Virus record (IMG/VR): IMGVR_UViG_3300032053_000117
Location: 1 to 50,879 of that record
Reading direction: 5' to 3' (one strand)
DNA length: 50,879 nucleotides
Source of the DNA: a virus
Within the stretch, counting starts at the first letter, position 1; the number at the start of each line of letters is the position of its first letter. Under the pieces are notes generated by a model. It was not told where the DNA came from, ran no database searches, and saw only the letters and a program-made list of their open reading frames with translations. The position numbers and the translations under genes are program-made. This document shows positions 7,285-14,384 of this stretch, piece by piece.

Positions 7285-7704
7285 ATGACCACAGGCCCAC
7301 ATGGATGCACCCCGGATCAAGAGATGCTCAGGCTGGCTCTTCAAGAAGTGACGCTGTCAAAGCGCATCGCGGAGTTGGAGGCGGCAATCGCAACGCCAGC
7401 CGCTGTCTGGACGAATATGTTGCGCGGGACGATAGCGATGCCGGGGCAGATGGCGCATTTGGAGGAGAGGGTGCAGGCCCAGGCTCAGCGCATCGCGGAG
7501 CTAGAGTCGGAGCACCTGCCGGAGTGCGACATCATGGACCGGCCTCCCGAGGGTATCAAAAAGCCGTGCAATTGCAGACGGTGGAGGAGAGTGGAATTGG
7601 ACGCGGCGCAGCGGCGCATCAAAGAGTTGGAGGAAGAGTTGCGAATAGAGTCCCGGTCAAGAAGCAGCGAGGGAAGCGGTGGTTGCGTGGTGGCGGGGGA
7701 ATGA
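7285..7704 (+). CDS. coiled-coil hypothetical protein
   Basis: 139 aa from ATG 7285; the frame is open further upstream but overlaps the previous gene there. Two heptad-like helices (SKRIAELEAAIA and RVQAQAQRIAELESEH; later AAQRRIKELEEELRIES) flank a short CNC segment near residue 95 that, with the upstream Cys, could bind metal. The protein is probably an elongated oligomer. Overlaps the next frame. Confidence 0.55.
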   Translation: MTTGPHGCTPDQEMLRLALQEVTLSKRIAELEAAIATPAAVWTNMLRGTIAMPGQMAHLEERVQAQAQRIAELESEHLPECDIMDRPPEGIKKPCNCRRWRRVELDAAQRRIKELEEELRIESRSRSSEGSGGCVVAGE

Positions 7705-7900
7705 TGCTGGCGTTCTCAGTACAGTTCGCACGCTCAACGAGCGGATGGACAAGTATCCCGACGCTCATGGAGTGTATGGATCGCCTGAGTTGCAACAGCT
7801 ATGGCAAAGAATTGCCGCGCTCCAGAAGCGCATCGTGGAGTTGGAGACGTCGATGCAGAACGCTCTCGATCACGTCGACGCCCTAAAGGGCCAGAAATGA
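7679..7900 (+). CDS. short coiled-coil protein
   Basis: 73 aa, or 52 aa if it starts at ATG 7742. The second half is a clear helix with heptads (QRIAALQKRIVELETSMQ). It resembles the C-terminal helices of the preceding gene, so the two may be paralogous or partner subunits. The stop overlaps the following ATG (ATGA). The N-terminal 20 residues overlap the upstream gene and may not be translated. Confidence 0.45.
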   Translation: MVAWWRGNDAGVLSTVRTLNERMDKYPDAHGVYGSPELQQLWQRIAALQKRIVELETSMQNALDHVDALKGQK

Positions 7901-8118
7901 CATTGGGAATACCAGATGAACCGACACAGGCGGACGTTGACCGCCTGCTGGGCCACTTGGTCACGGCCACCAAGGTTCAATGGCGCATGTCCAGCAGGTA
8001 TGTGAAGGAGTCCACCTTCACCAAGTGCTTGCGCTGGGAGGACTCCTTCGAGGCGATGCGGCAGGAGGCGATGTCCACAGGATGCGGCTTTCTCGTGGCT
8101 CAACAAATCAGTTCTTAA
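7897..8118 (+). CDS. small hypothetical protein
   Basis: 73 aa. The frame begins at 7801, but ATG 7897 overlaps the previous stop and starts MTLGIPDEPTQADVDRLLGH. One Cys in each half, mixed helix and strand, no recognised motif. Confidence 0.55.
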   Translation: MTLGIPDEPTQADVDRLLGHLVTATKVQWRMSSRYVKESTFTKCLRWEDSFEAMRQEAMSTGCGFLVAQQISS

Positions 8119-8123
8119 AGGTC

Positions 8124-8381
8124 ATGATACGAACCATTCTATATCGGCTGGGCGGTGACGGTGCGTACACTGAAGGCGTCCTCCACGGTTTCAGCGAAGG
8201 GCACGCCATCATCGAGAACATCGAGACAGGCGAGATCGGCCTTGTGCCGGTCAAGGCAGGCAACCTGAAGTTCAAGGTCAAGACCACGGAGTGGGTCGAG
8301 ATGCAGGTTCGCGCCCAGCGCGAGGCGCAGGCCCAGCAAGTCGTGGCCATGCCCAACGTCAACTTCCGCACAGGCCGTTAA
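8124..8381 (+). CDS. small hypothetical protein
   Basis: 85 aa from ATG 8124, preceded by AAAGG. The first 55 residues look like a small beta barrel (MIRTILYRLGGDGAYTEG; HAIIENIETGEIGLVPV), then a Gln/Ala-rich helix and an Asn-rich end. Function unknown. The upstream extension of the frame overlaps the preceding gene and was rejected. Confidence 0.6.
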   Translation: MIRTILYRLGGDGAYTEGVLHGFSEGHAIIENIETGEIGLVPVKAGNLKFKVKTTEWVEMQVRAQREAQAQQVVAMPNVNFRTGR

Positions 8382-8383
8382 GT

Positions 8384-8578
8384 GTGATCCCAGAGTCGCC
8401 AGACGCGCAGAGCATTCAGCCGATTATTTTGGCCTTGGCTCCGGCGCGTGAAGTGATTCTGGAAGAACTGCACAAGCGCGAGCGCGAAGGCCCGCCGGGC
8501 CATCCTTTTAACGGCATCGTGCTTTCGCTGGCGGAAGACTACGGAATCTATCCAGACGAATTTAAGGCAACACTATGA
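8384..8578 (+). CDS. small hypothetical protein
   Basis: 64 aa from GTG 8384, 2 nt after the previous stop. Helical (AREVILEELHKREREGP) with a C-terminal GIVLSLAEDYGIYPDEF; it looks like a small helical adaptor. Stop overlaps the next start. Confidence 0.5.
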   Translation: MIPESPDAQSIQPIILALAPAREVILEELHKREREGPPGHPFNGIVLSLAEDYGIYPDEFKATL

Positions 8579-8799
8579 ACATCGAAATCAGCCATCGCGA
8601 CATCACCGGCCCCGGACTCTACATCATGCGCTGGAACGGCCACACCGGGTTGACCCGCGTGGTGGGCGACGCCAAGCGCGGGTACAAGATCATCCAGCCC
8701 GAGGGCACGCCCGAAACCTACATGCGCGGCCTGCCTGAAGATGGGCACATCCCTGATGACGCCCTGTTCAGCGAGCCGCTGAACATCGTCAAGGTGTGA
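8575..8799 (+). CDS. small hypothetical protein
   Basis: 74 aa, ATGA overlap. Beta-rich (GPGLYIMRWNGHTGLTRVVG), with a central GDAKRGYKIIQPEG. Probably a small all-beta fold. The stop overlaps the start of the zinc protein that follows. Confidence 0.55.
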   Translation: MNIEISHRDITGPGLYIMRWNGHTGLTRVVGDAKRGYKIIQPEGTPETYMRGLPEDGHIPDDALFSEPLNIVKV

Positions 8800-9224
8800 T
8801 CGAGCACCCCGACGACGCCCTCCTAGACCCACGCGCAGAGTTCGAGCGCCTGCTCGCGCCCTGCGTCTGTGATTGGTGCGGGAAGGCGCACGTGGTGCGC
8901 AACGCCGAAGAAGGCGTCGACCGGCTGGTCATCATCAAGCCGGAATGGCGATGCCGGGAGGTAAAGCAGGGCGGCTACGTCTCCAAGCACTGGAAGGCGT
9001 GGCGCGTCTGCTCGCTGTGCCTGAGCAAAGGGCAGTTCGACAAGTGGATATTCCCGGTGATCGCCCACATGCCGGAGAACGACTTCTTGGCGCAGTTGGT
9101 TCAGGTCCAGCCGATGAACCTGCCCGCCGCGCAGGTGATGTACATGGACATCGTGGTGCTCCGGGCCTACGCCGAGCGCCCGCTGAACCTAGCCCTGTAT
9201 GGACGCGCCCAGATCGACCTGTAG
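8796..9224 (+). CDS. zinc-ribbon protein with DPRAE-RLL motif
   Basis: 142 aa from GTG 8796 (overlaps the previous stop). It starts with DDALLDPRAEFERLLA, the same motif seen in the protein encoded at 45502-46206 (DPRADLDRLVP) and near residue 160 of the protein encoded at 24134-24880 (DARAEVDRLLP). Cys pairs CVCDWC (about 27-32) and CSLC (about 70-73) can form one zinc ribbon. The C-terminal half is helical. Shared motifs suggest it belongs to the phage's modular protein family. Its TAG stop is part of a GTAGTTA element. Confidence 0.6.
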   Translation: MIEHPDDALLDPRAEFERLLAPCVCDWCGKAHVVRNAEEGVDRLVIIKPEWRCREVKQGGYVSKHWKAWRVCSLCLSKGQFDKWIFPVIAHMPENDFLAQLVQVQPMNLPAAQVMYMDIVVLRAYAERPLNLALYGRAQIDL

Positions 9225-9231
9225 TTATACC

Positions 9232-9495
9232 ATGAACTCGATGATAAAGCGGTTGACGGAGTCGGAGGACCAAGTGCGCACGGACAAGTCCACGCCGCTG
9301 CCGGTCATCATCGACAGCCGCCCGGTGGAGTTTTGGCGCTGCCCTCACTGTCAACAGGAAATCCACGAGAAGCACACGTACGTCAACGAGGGCGTCGACT
9401 ACCACTCCGACTGCAAGGGCGCGCTCAAGTTCCCGCCCACGGACTGGTCGAAGATCAACCCGGTATGGCGGAAAATCTTGGAGCCACACGCGTAG
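9232..9495 (+). CDS. small zinc-binding protein
   Basis: 87 aa from ATG 9232, which lies 4 nt after a GTAGTTA element; an upstream in-frame ATG at 9199 overlaps the previous gene. Residues about 38-65 contain WRCPHCQQEIHEKHTY and YHSDCKG, a LIM-like or treble-clef pattern C-x2-C...H-x2-C. Function unknown. Confidence 0.6.
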   Translation: MNSMIKRLTESEDQVRTDKSTPLPVIIDSRPVEFWRCPHCQQEIHEKHTYVNEGVDYHSDCKGALKFPPTDWSKINPVWRKILEPHA

Positions 9496-9506
9496 TTACT
9501 GCACGT

Positions 9507-10040
9507 ATGAAACACACCAAATACATGCTGGGGGCGCTTCTAGCGCTCGTGTGCCTGATAGCTGTAAACACCTATGCGGCGGGTGACAAGCCGCTGTTCG
9601 ACCCGGAGGGTTGGACGATGAGCCTTGGAGGGAGCGGGGGAACCACGCTCTCAGGGGACGCTGAGTCAGCCTTCGGCGCGACGATTGACTTGGGCCACAC
9701 CGGGCATCTCCTGCTTCCGCTTCAAGGTGGTTTGCGCCAGACCTTCAACTACGGCGACGGCGCAGACGGTGACGCCCAAGTGCTGTTCGACACGAAGCTC
9801 TACTTGGATGCCACGCTGTTCACGCTTGGCAAGAAGCTGGATGTTTTCGCGGGCGGCAACATCGGCATTCACTACGGCAACACGCCCCTGCTCTGGGAAG
9901 CGGCTCCTGAAGCTGGCCTGCGCTGGTGGGTCAAGGACGCTGTTAGCGTCGTGGGCCGGGTTGAGTACCCGTTTGACCTGAACAACGGGCGTGCCTCCGA
10001 AGTGCTGAGCTACTTCCTTGGGTTCCAGATCAAGCTGTAG
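9507..10040 (+). CDS. exported beta-barrel outer-membrane-like protein
   Basis: 177 aa from ATG 9507, 8 nt after a GTAGTTA element. Residues 1-26 are a signal peptide: Lys at 2 and 5, hydrophobic LGALLALVCLIAV, then NTYAA before the mature protein. The mature part has alternating hydrophobic and polar strands (ATIDLGHTGHLLLPLQGG; KLYLDATLF; LDVFAGGNIGIHYG; GLRWWVKDAVSVVGRVEY) and ends FLGFQIKL, as in small 8-stranded outer-membrane barrels. A phage copy could block superinfection, alter the host surface or act in lysis; which one is not shown. A strong terminator follows. Confidence 0.65.
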   Translation: MKHTKYMLGALLALVCLIAVNTYAAGDKPLFDPEGWTMSLGGSGGTTLSGDAESAFGATIDLGHTGHLLLPLQGGLRQTFNYGDGADGDAQVLFDTKLYLDATLFTLGKKLDVFAGGNIGIHYGNTPLLWEAAPEAGLRWWVKDAVSVVGRVEYPFDLNNGRASEVLSYFLGFQIKL

Positions 10041-10059
10041 CGCGTGAGTTTTCCTGTTA

Positions 10060-10100
10060 CCGCCAAGATCGGGGACATCCTCGTCTTGGCGGTTTTTGTT
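10060..10100 (+). terminator. rho-independent terminator
   Basis: A perfect 9-bp stem CCGCCAAGA (10060-10068) / TCTTGGCGG (10084-10092) is followed at once by TTTTTGTTTT. It lies 20 nt after the outer-membrane-like gene and is the clearest terminator in the window. Confidence 0.92.
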
Positions 10101-10143
10101 TTCCTCTGGCTCGTCGCCCTCTGCAATCCTCCGTAGTTAGAGC

Positions 10144-10527
10144 GTGACACGCGCCCGACGCCTCGTAGAACAACTGCTCGAAGAAGCGGTCCAACTGCTG
10201 CCTATGACGCAGTGGAACCTGCCGCACATCATGGAGGCGTACCGCAAGCGGCTGAAGAAGATTCCGCCCTTGGAGAAGGGCAACCACATGACCGCCATGA
10301 ACGAGATGTTCGACATCTTCGCGGCCAACTGGGCGACTGCCTGTACGCACATGGTGGGCAGCGGCCTTTGGCAGATGCCTCTGCCGTGGGGCTGGCGTCT
10401 CTTGGGCAACGGCAACAGCGCCAACACAGTGATCGGGCCGGGTGACGCCTCCGCTGCCGAGTGGATAGAAAACCCTTTGCTGCCAGACATTTACAAGGGC
10501 TTTTGGCGGGACAAGCGCGACTTGTAA
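10144..10527 (+). CDS. hypothetical protein with LLE-type N-terminus
   Basis: 127 aa from GTG 10144, 4 nt after a GTAGTTA element (10133-10139). The N-terminus MTRARRLVEQLLEEAVQL matches the (I/V)VxxLLE helix shared with several other genes here. The middle is helical (PHIMEAYRKRLKKI; MNEMFDIFAANWATA) and the second half is Gly/Pro/Trp-rich. It follows directly after the terminator, so it probably starts a new transcript. Function unknown. Confidence 0.6.
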   Translation: MTRARRLVEQLLEEAVQLLPMTQWNLPHIMEAYRKRLKKIPPLEKGNHMTAMNEMFDIFAANWATACTHMVGSGLWQMPLPWGWRLLGNGNSANTVIGPGDASAAEWIENPLLPDIYKGFWRDKRDL

Positions 10528-10536
10528 ATATAAGCG

Positions 10537-10565
10537 TTGACTGTAAGGCCCGTGTATACGATTAT
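10537..10565 (+). promoter_or_regulatory. sigma70-like promoter, leaderless
   Basis: TTGACT (10537-10542), a 17-nt spacer containing GTATAC, then GATTAT (10560-10565). The -10 ends 6 nt before ATG 10572, so the predicted mRNA starts at or next to the start codon. The -10 is a weaker match than at the other promoters. Confidence 0.6.
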
Positions 10566-10571
10566 GGTGCT

Positions 10572-10781
10572 ATGGAAAAGCTGACTGAATCTGAACTGGC
10601 GGAGTTGGACCGCGCCATGCGCGTGGCGGACGCCGCTCCGACGGCCAAGGAGCAGATCGAGGTCATGGGCAAGTGGCTCAATTTTGACCAGAACCGGCTC
10701 TCGCCGCAGATGCGCCAGCGCTACGAGCAGGTCATCGACAAGATCGCCTACAAGACCGTGATTCGACGCCATCAGGCGTAG
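10572..10781 (+). CDS. small charged helical protein
   Basis: 69 aa from ATG 10572; the open frame extends back to 10461 inside the previous gene, but the promoter just upstream points to 10572. Highly charged and helical (ELAELDRAMRVADAAPTAKE; MRQRYEQVIDKIAYK). Leaderless expression is predicted. Its end overlaps the convergent minus gene by 10 bp. Small early phage proteins like this often modify host functions, but nothing specific can be said. Confidence 0.6.
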   Translation: MEKLTESELAELDRAMRVADAAPTAKEQIEVMGKWLNFDQNRLSPQMRQRYEQVIDKIAYKTVIRRHQA

Positions 10782-11692
10782 TCTTTGAGTTCGTCGTACG
10801 TGAACTCCGTGACGGCGCACGCGCAGTCATCCACTCCATAGCTGACCAGCAGCCGGTCAGGCTTTGCGATCAAGCCGCAGGGGTAGACGACGCGGGTGCG
10901 CACAAGCTGGCACTCCATCCACGGCCAGCGCTTCATGCGGCGGCCACCCACCAAGAGCGGGCGCTGGAGCACCTTGATGGGGCGGTAGGGCCACTCCGGC
11001 TCGTGGTAGATGCCGCCCGCGAAGTAGCAGCGGTTGAACCTGCCGCCGCGCAGGAAGCCGTGGAAGATGGAGAAGCGCTCCCCGGACGGCAGGAGGACGC
11101 TGGGCGTGCCGCCCCAGATCGGCCCAAATCGCCACGAAAGGCGAGCGTCCATCTGGCGGTTGTCCACTAAGTCGCCACGGGAGTCGAATCGCAGGGCGCA
11201 GAAGGGCTGCCACATCTGCACGCAGTCCAAGTACTCGGAGCCGTTGATCCACGACCAGTTCTTCTCGTCCGGCCCGCCGACGATGTACCGGTTGCGCTGC
11301 CAGTCGGGCAGGAAGGGATCGCCCAGCTTCTCCCAGTGGTGGGACATGTTGACCTCCATGAGCCACACCCGCCACGACCGGGGGCACGTCGAGTAAGCAC
11401 ACCACGTGCGGTTCATGGCCCGGAACAGGCGAGGGTCTTCCCCCTCCCAGTGGACAAGCTCGCGGCCTGTGGGGTAGAAGTCCTCGCCCACTTCGCGCAC
11501 GATTACCCGGCGCTGGCGGCCCCAGTATTGGGCCGCGCTGGCGATCATGGGCCGGTTGACGAAGGTTTCCTCCAAGGTGTCCTGCCGGAAGGCCATGAGG
11601 TAGCCAGCGGCGCTGGGCACGAGGCTGGGCTGATAGGCGACCTCGCTGGGTAGGCAGAGGACGTTCAGATACGTGGGCGATTTTTGATCCAT
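10772..11692 (-). CDS. GH130/GH43-like five-bladed beta-propeller glycosidase or phosphorylase
   Basis: 306 aa. It has the propeller signatures of clan GH-F/GH130-type enzymes: YQPSLV and GYLMAFR at residues 20-36, EGEDPRLF at 83-90 (EDPR carries the catalytic-type acid in GH130), GGTPSVLLPSGE in the middle, and VVYPCGLIAKPDRLLVSYG near the end, followed by a C-terminal TYDELKDY. GH130 enzymes break beta-mannosides by phosphorolysis. In a phage it might act on cell-surface or capsid polysaccharide or on modified sugars; no secretion signal is seen. Overlaps its upstream neighbour by 28 bp and the convergent gene by 10 bp. Confidence 0.65.
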   Translation of the reverse strand: MDQKSPTYLNVLCLPSEVAYQPSLVPSAAGYLMAFRQDTLEETFVNRPMIASAAQYWGRQRRVIVREVGEDFYPTGRELVHWEGEDPRLFRAMNRTWCAYSTCPRSWRVWLMEVNMSHHWEKLGDPFLPDWQRNRYIVGGPDEKNWSWINGSEYLDCVQMWQPFCALRFDSRGDLVDNRQMDARLSWRFGPIWGGTPSVLLPSGERFSIFHGFLRGGRFNRCYFAGGIYHEPEWPYRPIKVLQRPLLVGGRRMKRWPWMECQLVRTRVVYPCGLIAKPDRLLVSYGVDDCACAVTEFTYDELKDYA

Positions 11693-11985
11693 TTGCCTGT
11701 GTCTTTGGATTTGAGGTTGACAGCAAACACGCGCTCCTTGGCGCGAATGCGCCGGTAGCTGGCCGCGCCGTAATCATTGGCGAAAATGTACTGGCAGGCG
11801 TCGGTGATGGCAGCTTCCGGGCTGGGGTAGCCCATGTGCGGCGCGTACATCTGGAACCATTGGCCGCAGTGCCCGCTGAAGATTGGAAAGTACCTTCCGT
11901 TAGGCAGGTTCACCCAATAGCGCGCTTTGGCGCGCAGGTCGGGCTTCCACGTCTTGTCGTGCTGGAGCTTGATGCGAATTTTCAT
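11665..11985 (-). CDS. hypothetical protein
   Basis: 106 aa from ATG 11985. The frame is open to 12069, but that part overlaps a likely tiny Cys-rich gene whose stop overlaps this ATG (ATGA). The protein is basic and aromatic-rich (KARYWVNLPNGRYFPIFSGH; WFQMYAPHMGY), with a helix SPEAAITDACQYIFAND. No family recognised. Confidence 0.55.
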   Translation of the reverse strand: MKIRIKLQHDKTWKPDLRAKARYWVNLPNGRYFPIFSGHCGQWFQMYAPHMGYPSPEAAITDACQYIFANDYGAASYRRIRAKERVFAVNLKSKDTGKWIKNRPRI

Positions 11986-12104
11986 CGTTTTGTGGGTTTT
12001 GGCAGCTTGCCGCAGTAGCACGGCATCAGCCTGCCGTTTTTGTATACGCCGCGAGGTTTGCCGCAGCATTCACAGCGCTGGCCGCTTGGTTTGGACTTCT
12101 TCAC
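11982..12104 (-). CDS. tiny Cys-rich (zinc-binding) protein
   Basis: 40 aa from GTG 12104. It reads MKKSKPSGQRCECCGKPRGV at the start and MPCYCGKLPKPTKR at the end, giving C-x-C-C and C-x-C clusters that can hold one zinc ion. ATGA overlap with the gene downstream supports it. No ribosome site is visible. Confidence 0.45.
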   Translation of the reverse strand: MKKSKPSGQRCECCGKPRGVYKNGRLMPCYCGKLPKPTKR

Positions 12105-12116
12105 GTTCTAAAGAAC
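12105..12116. promoter_or_regulatory. palindrome between divergent mini-genes
   Basis: GTTCT-AA-AGAAC fills the whole 12-bp gap between the divergent starts GTG 12104 (-) and ATG 12117 (+). It could be an operator; it could also be chance. Confidence 0.3.
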
Positions 12117-12209
12117 ATGGCAAAGCAAGTTCAGTGTGCGTGGACAGGGAAGCAGGCGGCGCTGGCCAAGGAACATGGCACCCCGGCGGAGTTTGCGGTG
12201 GCTGTCTAG
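12117..12209 (+). CDS. possible 30-aa peptide
   Basis: ATG 12117 to TAG 12207-12209. Begins MAKQVQCAWTGKQAALAKEH. It exactly fills the space between two minus genes and its stop shares CTAG with the stop of the convergent gene. Weak ribosome context (AAAGAAC). It may be spurious. Confidence 0.3.
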   Translation: MAKQVQCAWTGKQAALAKEHGTPAEFAVAV

Positions 12210-12754
12210 CTGCGCACGAAAGCCTCCGGGTCGTCCACGTCGACCGATTCGTTCTTCCAGCCCGGTTCGCCCGGCTTGGGCACGCCTGCGGGCCACGTGG
12301 CGAGGCGCTGGAGGATGGCACCGAGGAGGTAGTTCATCACCATCTCACTGCCTCTGACCAACTGCTGGTAGTCAGGGAAGCTCTTGACCTCGCGGCTGCG
12401 CTTGCAGTGCGGGCAGACGGCCTTGGTGGCGGGCCGGTCGTTGTTGCAGTACGCGCACTTGTTCGCTCTGCCTACCAGCAGGAATTCCCACGTGCGCCCG
12501 CCGCCGTGGCGGCCCGGATCGCGGGGGTCCATCGGCGGCTCCGGGGAGTCGTAAGGCGAACGCGCCGTGGTGCGCAGCCACGCCTCCTTGCCGTTGCTAA
12601 GCTTCTTGACCCAGCGCTCCTCACTCTCGGTGCGGTCGAGGCGCTTGAAGCCGTTCGTCTTGGCCAGCCGGGCGACCGGTGACTCAAGATGGGCTTGGAC
12701 ACCGAAGCTTTCGGGGTCGTCGATGCCGTCAAACAGTTGGCGTGCTTTGGCCAC
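12206..12754 (-). CDS. zinc-ribbon protein framed by DPE motifs
   Basis: 182 aa from GTG 12754. It begins MAKARQLFDGIDDPESF and ends SVDVDDPEAFVRS, two copies of the DDPExF linker motif that separates modules in the 1063-aa and 1183-aa proteins. The centre has CAYC and CPHC (about 110-125), a zinc ribbon, preceded by an Arg/Gly/Pro stretch. The protein stops directly after the second linker, as if a following module were lost or never joined. Function unknown. Overlaps its upstream neighbour by 26 bp. Confidence 0.6.
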   Translation of the reverse strand: MAKARQLFDGIDDPESFGVQAHLESPVARLAKTNGFKRLDRTESEERWVKKLSNGKEAWLRTTARSPYDSPEPPMDPRDPGRHGGGRTWEFLLVGRANKCAYCNNDRPATKAVCPHCKRSREVKSFPDYQQLVRGSEMVMNYLLGAILQRLATWPAGVPKPGEPGWKNESVDVDDPEAFVRS

Positions 12755-13208
12755 GACTTAAATACCCATTGGTGATTTTCAGGCGTCTGGCTTGGCCGAT
12801 CATCTGGAGAAATCGTTTTTGCTCAGCCGGGGTCATGTCATCCATTGGAGCGCTGCCAGTGATGAGCGTTTCATGGAGTTGGTCGGCGAGCCACTGTACG
12901 CGAGCCACCTTGCCCAGCAGGTTGGAGAGCCACATCTGGTTTTTTCGCTCTGATGGACTCCAGTTCATCTTGTCGGCCAGCAGGTCGAAACGGTTGACCT
13001 TCTCTTTCTGCATCATGGCTTCGTCGGGCCGAAGCCCGCAGGTGCCGTGGCAGGCTAGCGCTTCATAGTCCACGCTCAGCTTGAAGTTCTTGGTCCCGTT
13101 GAGATCGGCCATAAAGTCGCCCACGGCTGACCAGCGGTGGGGCGAAGCTAGCGCCACAAAATCAACGGTGTCGAACGCGTGCTCGTTTTGGCTTTTGTGC
13201 CGTCCCAT
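12729..13208 (-). CDS. hypothetical protein
   Basis: 159 aa. Two Cys (HGTCG) and several helices: DEAMMQKEKVNRFDLLADKM, then SERKNQMWLSNLLGKVARV and AEQKRFLQMIGQARRLK. No recognisable domain. It lies in a minus-strand operon starting at the leaderless promoter near 14347. Confidence 0.6.
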   Translation of the reverse strand: MGRHKSQNEHAFDTVDFVALASPHRWSAVGDFMADLNGTKNFKLSVDYEALACHGTCGLRPDEAMMQKEKVNRFDLLADKMNWSPSERKNQMWLSNLLGKVARVQWLADQLHETLITGSAPMDDMTPAEQKRFLQMIGQARRLKITNGYLSRGQSTPTV

Positions 13209-13211
13209 GAG

Positions 13212-13427
13212 TCAGCGTCGTAGAGGGTTCGGCGGCATGAGTTCTGTGATGTCCTGCGTGTTGAGCAGGTTCTCGCCGGGCATACACTTCACCTTGGCCA
13301 TCGCCGTGCCGCAGTCGCCGGAGACGATCTTGGCGCGGACGTAGAACTTGGGTTGAAACCGTCCGGTGACGAGCTTGTGGGAGTTGGTCAGCTTCTTGGG
13401 GCTGCCGTAGAGGATCAGGGATTTCAT
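13212..13427 (-). CDS. small hypothetical protein
   Basis: 71 aa, basic and strand-rich (MKSLILYGSPKKLTNSHKLV; KFYVRAKIV), with Cys residues at about 39 and 48 (GDCG, KCM). Its start overlaps the stop of the gene upstream (ATGA). No family recognised. Confidence 0.55.
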   Translation of the reverse strand: MKSLILYGSPKKLTNSHKLVTGRFQPKFYVRAKIVSGDCGTAMAKVKCMPGENLLNTQDITELMPPNPLRR

Positions 13428-14020
13428 GTGTTTGGCGTGGGTTCTTCTGTTTTTGCCTTCATCAAGGCTATCAGCGCGTCCATGCCGTCTTTGGCGAGAA
13501 CGTCCATGTAGGCACGCGGCAGCTTCTCCAGCTTCCGCATTTTGTTCAGGGTAAGCTGTATGACGCAGCCCTGTCGGCGCTCCATGTCGGTGAATGGGAA
13601 CGAGGTAAAGCTTATTTCGCCGTCGACTGGCTGGGTCGCGTTGATTCGGCGAAGGAGCATCGCCCTCACTTCTTCGTCCATGATGTCCGGGCTGGCTGAT
13701 TCTACCGCCGCTCTGAGCGCCGAGGTCGTTGTCTTCGTCAACAGGATAGCCTCTGTATCGGCGGGTTCAGTTGTGAGAATCATCAGCACATCGTAAAGGT
13801 GGACTTCGGTGATCTCACCTTCCGCCCCTCTGGAACTGCGCTCTTTGATGATCTCGATGTCTTCACGCGTGGCGATAAAGACTGAGCCGCCGATGTCCTT
13901 GAGCCAGCGCCCTTTCTTCTTCAGCGACCAGCCTACTTTGGCATCGAGGGTGAGCAGGCTGGGGTTCCACTTCAGGTGCTTTGAAAGCTCAACCCTTCCT
14001 TTGGTGTCTCGGTACTTCAT
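13424..14020 (-). CDS. hypothetical protein
   Basis: 198 aa. The N-terminal half is basic (HLKWNPSLLTLDAKVGWSLK), and the middle is a long mixed region with EITEVHLYDVLMILTTEPAD and SALRAAVESASPDIMDEE. The C-terminal 40 residues are helical. It looks like a compact cytoplasmic protein. Second gene after the leaderless promoter, ATGA overlap with the first. Confidence 0.6.
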   Translation of the reverse strand: MKYRDTKGRVELSKHLKWNPSLLTLDAKVGWSLKKKGRWLKDIGGSVFIATREDIEIIKERSSRGAEGEITEVHLYDVLMILTTEPADTEAILLTKTTTSALRAAVESASPDIMDEEVRAMLLRRINATQPVDGEISFTSFPFTDMERRQGCVIQLTLNKMRKLEKLPRAYMDVLAKDGMDALIALMKAKTEEPTPNT

Positions 14021-14340
14021 AGGAGATCGTTGATGTCGGTGACGGGGAGGGTTGTCTTGATGAGCGCCTTGCCGGAGCCGACGCTGGTGGCGTCAATGAC
14101 GAAGGGCTTCCTCTCAACCTCGTAGCGTGTGGCGTAGCCCAGTTCCTTGGCGACGATGGCGGTCATCTCGAACAGTTCGTCCTTGGGGCCGAAGAAGCAG
14201 ATGAAGACCTTGTTGGTCTTGTCGATGCGCCACGTGCTGTTGTTGCGCGGTATCTGCCACTGGCCGCCGTCGCGCAGGCCGTGGATCAGGTTGCGGGTAA
14301 ACCGCAGGTCCGTTTCAGTGGGTCGCCAATTCAGAGTCAC
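14017..14340 (-). CDS. hypothetical protein, first gene of leaderless operon
   Basis: 107 aa from ATG 14340, exactly 6 nt after a -10 element, so its mRNA should begin at the start codon. It has an alpha/beta look: RFTRNLIHGLRDGGQW, strands WRIDKTNKVFICFFG, a helix LFEMTAIVAKELGYA and a final strand FVIDATSVGSGKALIKT. No motif recognised. It heads an operon of at least four genes running to 12206. Confidence 0.65.
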   Translation of the reverse strand: MTLNWRPTETDLRFTRNLIHGLRDGGQWQIPRNNSTWRIDKTNKVFICFFGPKDELFEMTAIVAKELGYATRYEVERKPFVIDATSVGSGKALIKTTLPVTDINDLL

Positions 14341-14346
14341 CCGCTT

Positions 14347-14375
14347 AATGTAAACGAACGCACTTGAGCAGTCAA
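14347..14375 (-). promoter_or_regulatory. sigma70-like promoter, leaderless, minus strand
   Basis: Minus strand TTGACT (14375-14370), 17 nt, TACATT (14352-14347) preceded by CGTT. The -10 ends 6 nt before ATG 14340. Confidence 0.78.
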
Positions 14376-14384
14376 CCGTATATT

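Noticed and set aside
6571-7886. Alternative plus frames of 186 and 252 aa across 6571-7886
   Set aside because: Arg/Ala/Ser/Pro-rich shadow composition. The competing frames have recognisable domains and stop-start overlaps.
9544-9590. Minus-strand promoter-like TTGTCA-N17-TACAGC
   Set aside because: It lies inside the outer-membrane-like gene on the antisense strand with no gene to drive; a chance match to the promoter form.
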